Source of the DNA: Siphlonurus alternatus
Lineage: Eukaryota > Arthropoda > Insecta > Ephemeroptera > Siphlonuridae
Length of the DNA stretch: 64,000 bases
Direction of reading: 5' to 3'
NCBI GenBank assembly: GCA_949825025.1
Contig: OX463780.1
Span: forward strand, 48,381,280-48,445,279
In this document: positions 32,702 through 45,191 of the stretch, piece after piece
How the letters are laid out: every line of letters starts with the position of its first letter
How positions within the stretch are numbered: the first letter of the stretch is position 1
Made by a program: the position numbers and the translations under genes
Notes under the pieces: generated by a model
What the model saw: only the letters and a program-made list of their open reading frames with translations
Told to the model about the DNA's origin: nothing
Database searches by the model: none

Positions 32702-35700
32702 TTTATTTTTAGCTAGTCTGTTTGGCTGTACAGCATAAACCTGGTCAATTGCCTCATGAGTTGTGGTGAGGTCAGTGACCCCATGCAACCCCAAAAAAGT
32801 GACGGTACGAAAATAAGAAATAAATAATTTATTACACCAATTTAAAGTTGAGGTAAGAAGAGCATACCATGCAAATTCTCTATATAATTATATGTAGATT
32901 GATAAGCACTTCAACAGGAAAGTAAATTGAGTATTAACATATAAATGTGTACTAATTGTATATCGAATATAAAAATAAATATACTTTAATACACTTCTTG
33001 TAACATGATAGTAAAATTAAGTAATTTCGTATATCAACTACGTGATATCATAATAAAAATTAAGAATGCAGAACAATTTTTAACTTGAATCATGTTATTC
33101 ACTTGATAACACAAAGTATAAAAAAAAGTGAAAATATAAAGAATTTAATCTCAATTATTGTGGCCGCATTAACTTTTATGTCCAGTGAACCTGGTAATAA
33201 TTCTAAACTAATCACTCGCACAAAATTGTTGACCAACTCTGCAGGTGGCCGCCACACAAGTCCTTTCACGCGATGGTTCAAGGTTCGAGACCCGACTATG
33301 TCACTTTTTTTAGAGCTTAAATCTATAAACTATAATCGAGTTCAAATAATTAAATTAAGAAAATTTTATTTTAAAAAAATAACATACATTTAAATATTTA
33401 TTACAAGGCATAATTTAAAAAGTGAAAACTGATTTTAAAATAACAAAATAAAATTACATTTAACAATTTCAATTACAATTAAAGAAAGGGATATTTTATT
33501 TGTTTAATTTGAACTGCTTTTTTATTCTTTTTATTACTGTACATTATAATTATAGCTCTTATAATACATAAAAAAAAAACATAATATAATTAACTGCTTA
33601 TATATATTTTACCTTTGAAAAAATACTTGCATGACTTTCAATTAATTCCTTTATAACTTTAGTTTGAAATTTATTAAATTTATTTATTAAATTATTAAAT
33701 TTATTAAAAATTCTGCAATATTTTTTTATCCTTAATGGGGCACGAGTTACGAAGCAATACATAACAGGTATATAAGATATCCAGGTTTTTCAGTAAAAAT
33801 TGCGCGTTTAATGTTATCAATGACATTGGGTGCATGGCTTAATAATTACGGTATATTCTAAAAAAGAAAAAAAAAATCATTTATAACTGCAATTAGTGCA
33901 AAACCTGCTTATACATCTTTCAGGACGACTCATATTGCACCATTAATTTTATGATAATTCTCAATTTAACCACAAACATAATGTATAAATTATTAATTTG
34001 TGCCATTTTTTTTTTTTTTTTTTAATAAAAAGCACAATATTTCTTTTAGTCACTGAGTGTATTCAAATATTATGAACACACCATATAAGATAAACATTGG
34101 TATATTAAACAAGAAAGTTACATTCTGTTTTTTAAGGAGATATGCAAAATAAGCTGAACTTTCAATCTTCGATAATATATAAATTTATGGGACACTGAAT
34201 GTCAAATATATTTAAAACGCCGCGTTAAAACGTTCTTAGCATAAAGATTGCCGATATGTTTTTTTTAACAAGTAATTGACATGCTTTCTCGTCCGTTATT
34301 CTTTACGATTACTGAGTGTGCAATTTAATCATCTACACTTTAAGACACCACGAACTTTACCATTGTGGGCGCTACCACCCAGGCGTGGCGAACTTGTTCT
34401 TCTGGTAGATAGACCGAGTGCTCGTTTTACCAACTCTAAAATTACAAATTTGCACCTCTATGAATCTTTAAATTGCAGCTCCAGCAAACGAGACCGAGAT
34501 AACGTTCGTGTTGTCCCGAAGTGTACGAACTTGTGACAATGTTTCATAATAAACTGTTCAACAGCCTCTTGATACATTTCTTAACATGTCGTTATTTTTT
34601 TTTTTAATGACAGCATAACTAATAAATTATAAAATGTTATCATGGAAGGATTACTGAACATTGCAGGTAAAATGTATTTAATGCACTTATAGAATGTAAA
34701 AGTATATTAACAGTAAATGTATGTTACTTACAAGATGATTCGTTTAGATAAGAATAAAATTCTTATTAAGTATTTTAATCGAAGTTTATAATGTGAGTCG
34801 CTTACATCTCCGTAAAATTAAATCAGAATTCCATTTCATAAACTGTAAAATATTATGTACTTTTTTAAAAAAAAATAAAAAAACTAGTTAAATATTACAA
34901 TATAATTAAAAATAAGCTAAAATACCTTCGTATTAAATACCTTAATTTATGTTTTTCCAAGCTTTTACTGTAATATTTACATTAAATAATGTATTCATAT
35001 ACAGTTTCAAAATATAAATATTTTTCTAATAATAGTTCTGGTCACCAATTATTTTTTTTCGTTAGCATTGGTTCTTATTGTCACCATTTATGAAAGAAAA
35101 TTTTATATGAAAAATGATGCGAATAGTCAGGAGAAATTAATTTCGAGACCTACTTTAACACGTATCTGCTATGCCGCTGACAATGTTTTGCCTACACAAT
35201 CGTGACGTCATATTGTTTTGTGACGTATGGTGAAAGACCTGTAATACATGATTATAAACCTTTTTTTTTTATAGTATACCATCAAAGAAGTGGAATGTAA
35301 CCGTCCATATTTCTTACATTTGGAGCGATCACGACTCATTATTTCCACATTACGATTCGAAATTCCACCTGCAGCTGATCTCGTGAAAACACCGCTCAGC
35401 AAAAATAAAAAAAAGAAGGAGAAGACCTTAGCAAGTGAAAGTTTAAAGGCCCCAACATACAAAAAATGTTATGTAATTTATCACTTTAATTTTATACTAA
35501 AGTATGATTATTATTGTTAATTTTAAATTTTCAAGGTTACGGACATAATATATTATAAGCTACTGTATTATAATAAATCGTAAACAAAAAAAAATATATT
35601 TAATGTATATTATAATAAAGTTTATTTTTAGTTTGTCGGAGGTAAAGAATTTTTGTATTCTGAGTGATGTTTCGTTTTCAATTTTATATCTTACCATTTT

Positions 35701-35984
35701 AAGAAATAGTCATAAATTATATGAATTAAAAATAAATGTAATAAATCGAATAATGAAATACATTTTATCGATATAACCATGAATATTTTCATTCATTTTT
35801 CTAATTATTTCTTTATAATTATTTTAAAATGGGTTTAAAAAATAAAGTGTCACAGAATTAAGAATACATTTGGGAAACAATTTTTTTATAATGCGTAATT
35901 TTAGGGTTGGTTTATTGTAACATTAATTGTTTATACAGAATTGGACCCTGAATAAAGTCTTAATTCTTTGTGAATGAATTAATG

Positions 35985-36097
<113 letters not shown>

Positions 36098-36522
36098 TTC
36101 TGATTATTTTTTAAAGTATATATATTAGAAGTGCAGTCCATATAAAATTCAATCGAAATTTCCTAATGTATCGCCTATGACGTCATCAAATTTCACTGCG
36201 ATTGTTTGTCGATGATATCACTGGATTCCGTTCTACTGCATACTAAATAGTAAAAAATCTCAACAATTCGAGTACTTCAACTTTTTATAAGCCAACAATT
36301 TGTTAATCATCTTGTTACATTGCAGATTTATATATTTTTCTTGTTAAAAAAATTAAAAATGTAATTTCTTGCTAAAAGTTAAACAATTATTTTTTGCAAG
36401 CAATGATGCCAGGAAGCATCACTCGGAGTTTAAATTAAGTTCTAAGTAAAAGCTTTTAACGTTTGTAATTGGAGGAGTTGCTCTCATAATTGCATTCCTT
36501 GAGAACAGCTGTTACTCTGTGT

Positions 36523-36845
36523 GAGCGTGGCGCAATGCACTGATGACCGGTTCTCGTTACATCATTAAAGTCAAGTAACGTCGGGCGTGGTTAGTACTTA
36601 GATGGGTGACCGTTTAGCAAGAATAGCAAGTTAGCTCCCTCCCTGATAGGGTAAATACATCTCGCTTTCCACCCAGTGCAGTGATGCACTTGTGTGTGGT
36701 TCCCCATCAGGCTTTGGACATTACTTTAATTAATTAACTAAAAGTAGAGGTGTCCGTCCTGACTGACGTTTTCCACGGTTCCCTCAGTCTCACCTCAGCA
36801 ATCGCTTATCCATTACCCCGCCTCGAGCTCCAAGTTCTTAAGGTA
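36523..36845 (+). mobile_element. 5S rRNA-derived SINE, copy 3
   Basis: Head: GCGTGGCGCAATGCACTGAT, CCGGTTCTCGTTACATCATT, AGTCAAGTAACGTCGGGCGT and GGTTAGTACTTAGATGGGTG. Body: CGCTTTCCACCCAGTGCAG, TGTGTGGTTCCCC and GGCTTTGGACATTACTTT. Tail: TTTTCCACGGTTCCCTCAG, then CTCACCTCAGC. This is the most complete copy and serves as the reference for the family's layout. Confidence 0.88.
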
Positions 36846-37134
36846 ATATAATATATAACCTTCTTCGCTACCAGCGATAAATCAATGCACTACATTAAAT
36901 GTTAGTGCACCAGGTATATTTGATAGTTATTGTAAGGTATATTGCTTTAGTTATGTATAGTTTATGTTCAAAGTATAATTTATAATTATGACCTTTCAAG
37001 TTATACTGTTTTCGTGACGTACTATAATTTTACTATGATATGTAAATATTTCAACCCAACCCTACATTATACTATCAATAAACGTATTGTACTTATGAGT
37101 AGAAGCTGTAGAAGGTATCAAATAATGAACAACA

Positions 37135-37454
37135 TACATGAAAAAATTTTGCTGCAGAAATGAATAGATGGTACCAAATTATGCTACTCTGAATTTTTTC
37201 AGATTTTTTTGAAACCCGGAACTATTTTTAAATAATTATTGAAAGTCCTGTGATTTCAGTTGGCACCCCTGCAGCCTTAATAAAAAGGATGGAGACTGGA
37301 CGCCTATTGACGCCTCCAGGGGGCATGGCCGCACTTTCAATAATTATTTAAAAGTAGTTCTGGGTCTCAAAAAAATCTGAAAGAATTCCGGAGTAGCATA
37401 ATTTGGTACCCTCTATTCATTTCTGCAATAATTTTTTTCATGTATGTTGTCCAT
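37135..37454. mobile_element. Foldback MITE (family D), copy 3
   Basis: Very similar to 23565-23920: ATGAACAACATACATGAAAA, GATGGTACCAAATTATGCTA and the centre GGCACCCCTGCAGCC with CCTATTGACGCCTCC, ending TATGTTGTCCATT. Confidence 0.88.
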
Positions 37455-37455
37455 T

Positions 37456-37645
37456 CTATACTCTGAATTTTTTCAGATTTTTTTGAGTCCGGAATAATTT
37501 TTTGAAAATTATCTGACCTCGGCAAAACTTTTTAGAGCAAGACTTCCTGGCCTCCAAAAAATCTTAAAAAAAAAAATCAGATTAGCATAATTTAGTGCCC
37601 TCAATTCATTTCTGCAATAAGAAATTTTCATATAGGTTGTCCATT
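37456..37645. mobile_element. Truncated family D MITE fused to copy 3
   Basis: It starts directly after copy 3 with TACTCTGAATTTTTTCAGAT and ends ATAGGTTGTCCAT. It is an internally deleted, more diverged relative missing its outer left end. Either one element inserted into the other or the ends recombined. Confidence 0.7.
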
Positions 37646-40170
37646 GGCACCAGGGTATTAAATTAAAGGTACTGATTTGATTTTTAGAGATCCGTCATTC
37701 TGAATTCATCACTGGTTAGAAATTAAAATCAATGAAAGAATATTAATTTTGGTTTATGCAGTCTAGTTTTGTAAAAAAAGTTATTATTAACTTCAATTAT
37801 AGAATTAGTTACTAATTAAACTTAAATATTATCTGTTCGTAATTAATATTTAACTGAAGATTTATACAGTAATAATATACGTAAAAGTCCATTTATAAAT
37901 AATTATACATATAAAATATAAATATTTATTGTGCAAAACCAACATAATACATTAACACACTTTACAACAGTGCTCAATGAGTGACTAAAAAAGGGGATCT
38001 CATTCACTAAGTGCCCCCCCCCCCCTGACAATTCACAGACGATGTACCTCCATGTATTTGCAGACGGTGATTATTTCCATTGTCCGGGCGTCAAGAGCGT
38101 GTCACCGCTTGGGTGGTTCTGACAAATAAGCCACCGACACGCGAGACCTTATACAGAACAACATGCGTAACACAATCACTTCATTATACATGTTCACCTC
38201 TAGACATGTTACCCCTGCACAGATCAGCACTTATAGAGGACTGTAGGTAGCTTAAAATAGCCCCTGAATTGGTAGCGATGTAGGCAAAATCTGTTGATTT
38301 GTAATATATAGGTCTGTGATTCTTAATCTTGCAGTTGATGTCACAGTGGTATTCTTAATTGGATGGCCGTGAGTTCGACCCCAGACTTCGCCAAACTTTT
38401 CAATATGGCGGTTGCTAAAAAACTCATGTGCATATCTGGGAGGTGATTGATGGCATGCTCTATCAATTTCCGACGTGACTGAGGTTTTCATACAGTTTTT
38501 TCATATGTGGGATGTAGATTGCTATAAACCATAGCCACCTAGATTTGAAAAAGGCCTGCAAAATCCTATAAGTAATTTTCTATTACAGTATACTGCGAGA
38601 TTTACACTATATATTGTATTACAGTATATTTGCATGATTTAGATTAAACGATTTGAAACGAGTGATTTATGATTTCATTGAGAACCTCTTATACAATGGT
38701 GGATATATAATTATGAATGTAGGTGAAGGCAATGTATTTAAGATACTGTATTATTATAAAAGTGTATCTGATAAAATCATAGCTACATGATTGTTCATCC
38801 TCACTTTTTTATCAAAATAAGTACTACCAATTTAGTCATTAAAAAAAAAAGTATCATTCTACAATATTATAACTCGATTATTCGTATATAGTTTAATTAT
38901 CTAATTTTAAACGTATTAAAATCGTAATTAAAATGTACTTAAAGCACATATGAAAAGTATTTTCTCAGTAAGTTCAAATAACCTCCACTCATATGTTATT
39001 ATGTAATTCACGCGAGCATCAAGCGAACTATTTTACTAATTTATACGTTCTCTTTCTTTTATGTAGAGCTCTTATTTTATACCGGCCATGGTCACAGAAA
39101 AAAATGCGGCGCATCAAATCGAAAATTGTTTTGGCTTTAAGAAATCTTGAATATATTTATATATAGTTGTTAACACACAAGATTTTGGAGAACGTTTTAA
39201 ATCATTATATCACCATCAGTGTTTCAAATAGTGTGTAATTATATAATAAAATATATATTTTAATGTATACTGCGTATTTTATTACAAATAACTATATATA
39301 TACTGGCTGCCTAAAACAAATTATTAAAAAAACAATAATAAATCATAATTTGCACGTGTAAAATACAAGCAAAAAATTGAACAAATTGACTCTTCAGTTA
39401 TTATACATACACATTATTATGCTGCATGCATTTCAAAATTTAAAAGCTTAATTGCAGTGCTAAAAAAATATAATTATTCGTATTATTCAAATTTTTATAA
39501 AGTTCGTAAAATAAGGGATTGGTCAAAATAAATTTTTTATTTACAAATTAATTTTAGAAATGCATGGAAGAAAATACCATCTTTGATAAGTATATTATCT
39601 AACCGTTTTAGATTAAACATGATTTTAATAACTCATATTCTTTTCTTATTTTCAACAAAATAATAATGTAACTAATCCAAAAGTTAGAATTGAAATTGCA
39701 ATCAAATCACATAGTAAATAAAACAACACGTGCTCCAATCTTTAATGTATTCAAATCACATATGGCACTATAAAAGATGGATAAAATATTCAGTGAGTCA
39801 TATGATCTGAGCAGACAGAGTGTCACCAATAAGATCTGATATAAGAACAATGAACACACCTTATTAGAACAAAAAAAAAAATCGAGGTTATTGATGAAGA
39901 AAAATAGTGTTGAGTAAAAAAACAAATGAAATTTATTTATGATCCACATGGTTTGCCAATTAAGAGTCGTACGTGTGGAGGTGCTATGAGCGAGTAATGT
40001 TGTTTATTGGAGTCAGGTAACACAGGTGGTGTGGTGGGCTAGTCAGCCGGCCGTGTCACTGGAGGATCGTGGTGGCCAACTAACGCAACATCAGTAGCAG
40101 CTACACAGCAGTTACTACACTTTACGTAACTTAACAATCACCGTCAAAATCATCTCCGCCGTTTTCAAAG
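37646..40170. other. Intron 1 sequence with two GC-richer patches
   Basis: Patches at about 38030-38150 and 40000-40110 (GGTGGTGTGGTGGGCTAGTC, GCCGGCCGTGTCACTGGAGG) stand out in GC but show no ORF or splice pattern I can support. A C-run lies at about 38014-38023. The rest is plain AT-rich sequence apart from the SINE at 38305. Confidence 0.4.
38305..38510 (+). mobile_element. tRNA-derived SINE with shared tail, copy b
   Basis: Head with TTGCAGTTGATGTCACAGTGG (A-box region), GGCCGTGAGTTCGACCCCAG (B box) and ACTTCGCCAAA. This parallels 13200-13430, where GAGTTCGATCCCAAG is followed by CTCCACCAAA. The end has GACGTGACTGAGGTTTTC, the shared tail motif. Confidence 0.6.
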
Positions 40171-40832
40171 TTTTAAAGTAGAGAGAGCGATTTCATTTTT
40201 TGGAATATTTTATTTTCTAAAAATGTTTTAACTCACCCTCTATTGAGAAATGAAAACCAAAAAATTCCATCTCAAATAGCTTCACCACAAAAAAAATCCC
40301 AAAGTTGGTGTTTCGGAGGCCTTTAACATGCATCCTTATGGAACAGAAAACAGCTTTTTACTCCAACTTCGTCTGAACTATGGTACCAATTAAAAAATAT
40401 GTACGTAATCTATGATGAATTCTTTAATGGATTTTCAAATAAAAATTTTTTTTTAAGGAGCCGTTTTTCCGAAAAAAAAATATTGAAATTTTTGCGGGTT
40501 AATTTCCATAAGGATTTTCAAGATTTTTTTCCGAAAAAACGGCCCAGTAAAAAAAAATTTTATTTGAAAATCCATTAAAGAATTCATTATAGATTACGTA
40601 CATATTTTTTAATTGGTACCATAGTTCAGACGAAGTTGGAGTAAAAAGCTGTTTTCTGTTCCATAAGGATGCATGTTAAAGGCCTCCGAAACACCAACTT
40701 TGGGAATTTTTTGTGGTGAAGCTATTTAAGATGGATTTTGTTGGTTTTCATTTCTCAATAGAGGGCAAGTTAAGCTATTTTTAGAAAATAAAATATTCCA
40801 CAAAATGAAATCGCTCTCACTCTACTTTAAAA
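40171..40832. mobile_element. 660-bp near-perfect hairpin element
   Basis: Arms of over 300 bp run from TTTTAAAGTAGAGAGAGCGA to its mirror near 40805-40832. Mirrored inner blocks include CTCCAACTTCGTCTGAACTA, GGTACCAATTAAAAAATATG and GAATTCTTTAATGGATTTTC. The turn lies near 40500. There is no ORF. It would fold into a long double-stranded RNA if transcribed with the Wnt5 intron. Confidence 0.9.
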
Positions 40833-40935
40833 GGTTCAAGTCAAGAAGGTGATAATAGAAATTTAAAATTAGAACGATGTTTGAAAGAGGTTGAAAAATG
40901 AAATTCTTAATAGTTTTAATAGCTTCTATGTTCAG

Positions 40936-41062
40936 TACACTCGTCACCTTGGAAAATTTCCACTTTCAGCCTTGTTAATCACCATGCACTGTGTTATTCT
41001 TACAGGGTATGGTGATTGAAAAGAGCTCAAAGAGAAAACTTTCGAGGCGACGACTATACTGT
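40936..41062. mobile_element. 130-bp MITE with TACACTCGTC ends (family E), copy 1
   Basis: Left end GTACACTCGTCACCTTGGAA; the right end mirrors it with GAGGCGACGACTATACTGTAC. The middle has TTAATCACCATGC and its inverse GTATGGTGATTGAA. Other copies are at 60409 and 63305. Confidence 0.75.
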
Positions 41063-41576
41063 ACGATTGTGCTATAAATTATATTTTTTACACAATATGT
41101 GACTTTCAGGGTCTTAACAGTCCTAACACACTTGACGACACGTTTTTGCCGTATAAAAGTTCCTGGATCTATATTGTAGGAATCGTTTTCAGCACCAAAA
41201 TTAGCGTTGCATTATCCTATCACTCAAATGCAAATAATAAAATGTATATATATTAATATGAAATTTTTTTATGATATACCATGAATAATGCGCACTTGCT
41301 TTGTTGGTCATCTTTATTTTAGCCGCGAATTCATCGACGTAATCATATCACATGACCCATGTAAAGACGCCGCTAAGAAGGATTCACACGAGTCATTTTA
41401 CCCATGCGACGAAAATCTGTCAAATTTGTTGCAAAATCCATTGTCAGCCACATTTTATGATGATTAAAAAAAGAACATTATAGAAATTCGATGTATCATT
41501 GTTTTATTTCAGCGAATTTATTCTGAAAAAAGTGCGTAAAAATCGCGTCACATCACCATCGTCATTTAATAATAAT

Positions 41577-41720
41577 AATAATTGTTTATTGGGTTAAATA
41601 TTACATGTTTAGAGAGGGGACAAAAAATCAAAATAACCCAATTGGGTGTCTGAAAAAGGCAAGTGCCCATACACAAGGTGAACAACCACCAAACATTCTT
41701 GCAAGTCCACTTATCTAAAA
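41577..41720 (-). mobile_element. LINE 3' end fragment with (ATT)n tail
   Basis: On the minus strand, CCTTGTGTATGGGCACTTGC, CCAATTGGGTTATTTTG and AACCCAATAAACA are followed by (ATT)n. The signal-plus-tail arrangement marks a 5'-truncated non-LTR element of a family different from the LINE at 26211. Confidence 0.6.
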
Positions 41721-42278
41721 AAAAAAAGTTGGTGTCTGAGACGAATCAAACCTGTCCATTTTAGCAGGGAATGTTAACGTGCTCCAACTGTACATCACAC
41801 CGAGTGGCGACGCAGCAGCTGATCTTACGACTCCTTTCACCTCGATTGTTATATGTCAAAAGTTTTATACTGCGGCTTTCTACCTCACAAACGGTAGTGC
41901 CAAATATAAAAAAAAACATTATATATTTTTTTTCTCACTTTTAATTGGGAAGATGAAAGATCACACTTTCCAATCTTTTTAGTTTATTTTATAACATTTT
42001 TATTAAAATAATGATGAAATATAAATTTTTATTATACTTTGATTCATATTAATTATAAAAAAAATGAGGTTATATTTATATATATATGGTAAATTTAAAT
42101 AAAATAAATCATGATTAAAAATTAATAAATTGTTGTAAAATAATTTCCTGTTGCAAATGAATGTTGAAATTGTGTATCAGAAAATAAATAATTTTCTTGT
42201 GTCACGGAAATTATTACACTCCTAGACCACAGTCGCGGATGTGATCTAGACTGAATACACTGAGAAAAGTTATAAACA

Positions 42279-42486
42279 TCGTGGCGCAGTGCATTGCTCT
42301 CGTTAGATCTCCGAAGTCAAGCTACGTCGAGCGTGGTTAGTACTTGATGGGTGACCGTTTCATATAAAAATTATGTTGATCCTTCCCTGAGGTAAATTCA
42401 TTTCGCTTTCCACCCAGTGCTGTGATATTTTTGTGTGTGTGGCTTTGGACATCACTTTGGTCCATTGATACAAAGTAGATATGTCA
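42279..42486 (+). mobile_element. 5S rRNA-derived SINE, copy 4 (short)
   Basis: Head: GTGGCGCAGTGCATTGCTCT, CGTTAGATCTCCGAAGTCAA, GAGCGTGGTTAGTACTTGAT and GGGTGACC. Body: TTCGCTTTCCACCCAGTGC, GGCTTTGGACATCACTTTGG. The tail motif and 3' end are absent, so it is truncated after about 200 bp. Confidence 0.82.
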
Positions 42487-42533
42487 TGTATGCATATATA
42501 ATATCTTACTTAAAGCTATATACTTTAATTTAA

Positions 42534-42577
42534 TTTGTTGATTTTGATTATTGCGCATAAAAATCAAAATCAACAAA
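42534..42577. repeat. 44-bp perfect hairpin
   Basis: 16-bp arms TTTGTTGATTTTGATT and the exact complement around ATTGCGCATAAA. Confidence 0.8.
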
Positions 42578-44790
42578 CTTAAACTTGACCTAATGATTGA
42601 CTTTATCTAAACGATTTGTGAATGTATATTATTCTGAAAACAGATACCTTAAAAGAAATTGAATGCGTTAAAAAGACACTTTGGAATAATCTTTCCACGT
42701 CTTACAAATGTAGCGATGAATTCTCATTAAAAAATGATAGACTTTAATGTTTGCTGACAACTTGTGACCCAAAACTTTAGAAAAAAAGAGAGAAATGAAA
42801 GACATGCATTTACAGTCTTAGTCAAAAAGTACTTAATTGTTATGAGAGTACATACTCCACGCTATTAATAACCCCTACTTTACGTGCCAAAAGACGAGCT
42901 TCAAATGATAATTCCCTCACAATAATGTAAGGAGACATATAGGAGCTTTGCATTCAAGGAAATACACTGCGTTTTCCTTGAACGCCGCACAATCAAAATT
43001 TTCATATTTATTCTTGACAGCAACTTAAATACCAATCATTGCTAAGCTTCATTATTGATTAATAATGAGATATATAGTATTTAAGGGAACGTATGTTAAA
43101 GTTTTGTTTACATGATATCGGCAACGATGTGTATTGAATTAGTGGAGTTAATTCGATATGTTTCTTTTTATCACTCATACCTTGATGCTAGACGTACTTT
43201 ATGACGTCACCCATAAGAAGGTCTGTGTGGAAAATCAGGCACGACCCCCCCCCCCCCTTCCGAGAATTTTTTTATTTAACATCCTTGGCAATATATAGGC
43301 ATTTCCTCTACTTCAATTTTTATACATCCATTTGTCTTATTGTCTTATGGGCAAAAATTTGAACAAATTTTCCGGCCATAAGACAAGGTCGTCTCTTATT
43401 GGTTTCTTCACCCAATACACATAACATTTAATTTTTGCCCCTTTTTTATATTATACTGTATAAATAACAAAATCAAATCTTTACTAACTGTGGCTACAAC
43501 CCACAGATATACATTTTTTCTGTGTAATGATATTCAGATCAATGTGAGGTTGGAGAACCTGCACCATGATTGCATTGCGGTTTCACTCGTGTCAAATTGA
43601 CACATTAATTCACGCCGCTATAAAGTTATAGATTCACGGGGAGATAAGCACGGACGAAGAAATCACACCTCGATGTTATGTTCGTGTCCGACAATCTCAG
43701 AATATTATTGTTGTTTTCTTTTTTAACGCAAAGCTCCAACATATTAGGCAATGTTATCATGTATGTGAATGACAAAAATAGACGTATTTTATACTTACTA
43801 ATCATATTATTGTTAGTTGATTTCTTAGAATATGATGTATGGTGTTAGTATATAGAGTGCATGTTAATTTATCTAATTATTGCACAACCTTCATGAATTT
43901 ATTTTATTGCATATTTGAATAAAGGACATCGAGTTATGTATTGTCACTATTTTTTTCCGATTTTTTTAACCTTCTAGTACCCTTAAAATCGCGCGTGCTG
44001 CAAAGCACTTTGACGTCAAATTCATGAAAATATTTAACACGCAAGCATATATAGGTAAAGACGTTGAATGACCATGACGTCACAGCGTCTTTCCCCTCGA
44101 TTTTGATAGTGTTAAAATAATTCTGAAAATATTAACAATACAGTATTCGAGATCCTCTTTAAAAGATATGCAATAAAAAATTCATTAACGTTATTCTTTG
44201 AGGGGTCATTTGTCTTTTTGAAGGCACCTGTAAAAAAAAAATATTTCTAATATAGAATTCTTCAGTCATATTTCACCCTCAATACATCACCCTACACTTA
44301 CGACATTGTGAAGGTATATCCATGAAGCTTGCTTGACATTCATGCAAATGAACCAAGCCTCATTGGATATCAAATGTTTTTCTAAAACGAGACAGGTGTG
44401 TGTGTGAGGAATCTGTGGACAAATTGGTGGCTCGCCAAAAAATATTACATATGAAAATTTAATATTTTACCTCCCCCCTCCCTCCCTCCCTGCCCAGGGG
44501 ATATTCAAGACAATAATCGTGGGTTGTATTCATAAACACAATTAAATAGTCAATCATTTATGTTGCTAAAAAACAAAATACGATACGTTTTATGCGGTCA
44601 TCAAAGAATAAAAATAATATTCTAATCACTCTTACGCATTATTTCATTACATATTCTGGCATGATTACCAAAGTTAAAAACAAAAACATGATCAATCTTA
44701 AGCATAAAGAGTTGTTAATGTGCGCGTGGCTGTACCGTCAAGTTGCTCCCGCGGCGGCTCGCAGTGCTCGCTCATTATGCGGCCTAGCGA
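42578..44790. other. Intron 1 sequence, little recognised
   Basis: No gene beyond the MITE at 43887. There is a C-run near 43247-43258 and a moderately GC-rich patch at 43550-43690 without recognised content. Confidence 0.4.
43887..44195. mobile_element. Foldback MITE with TGACGTCA motifs (CRE family), copy 3
   Basis: Core TTTGACGTCAAATTCATGAA, ATATTTAACACGCAAGC and the inverted GACCATGACGTCACAGCG. Outer arms ATTTATTTTATTGCATATTT and GATATGCAATAAAAAATTCA. The terminal ATGGAC is decayed. Confidence 0.7.
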
Positions 44791-45191
44791 GATCTCCTCC
44801 AAGGATGCTGAAGTACAGAGGATGGTTTACTTTGCAGACCGCCTGAGACGTCTAGGAGCATATTTGATTCAAGAATTATATACCGGGAGGATGGTCTTCG
44901 ACAATTTACGTCAAACTTCGGTAAAGTCCGTCAAATAACACGTGCTTCATCAGCTGATCTCCGTGATGACGTCACAGGGTTCCGACATTACGTAGCACCA
45001 ATGGTAAAAACGACCGTTTTAAATTTTAGGCTATCCTTCAGTATAGAAAAACGTTGCATTTAATTAGCCGTCATACACCAGATACTGGCTGAATTAGAAT
45101 TAGCGAAACATTCCGAAGATTCACGAAAATAATCGAGGACCGTATTTGTTCACTAAACCATCCTCTCTACTTGTTTTATCCTTGGATCTCC
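44791..45191. mobile_element. MITE with CCAAGGAT...GAGGAT inverted ends, copy 2
   Basis: Left GATCTCCTCCAAGGATGCTG and AAGTACAGAGGATGGTTTAC; right GTTCACTAAACCATCCTCTC and TTATCCTTGGATCTCC. It shares both ends with 29909-30445. A 72-codon plus-strand frame crosses the left end, but the repeat explains it better than an exon. The interior contains GTGATGACGTCACAGG. Confidence 0.6.

Larger units (their letters stand above)
40833..42278. other. Intron 1 sequence between repeats
   Basis: Apart from the listed MITE (40936) and LINE end (41577) I see no gene. A GC-richer patch at 41790-41850 (CACCGAGTGGCGACGCAGCA) has no recognised content. Confidence 0.4.

Noticed and set aside
33235..33300. tRNA gene or tRNA-derived SINE around GGTTCGAGACCC
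   Set aside because: A B-box-like match only; no convincing A box, cloverleaf or shared tail.
44592..44938. Plus-strand exon-like ORFs (MRPSEISSKDAEVQR and an overlapping frame)
   Set aside because: The sequence is the left end of a two-copy inverted-repeat element also present at 29909-30445, where the frame is not kept.
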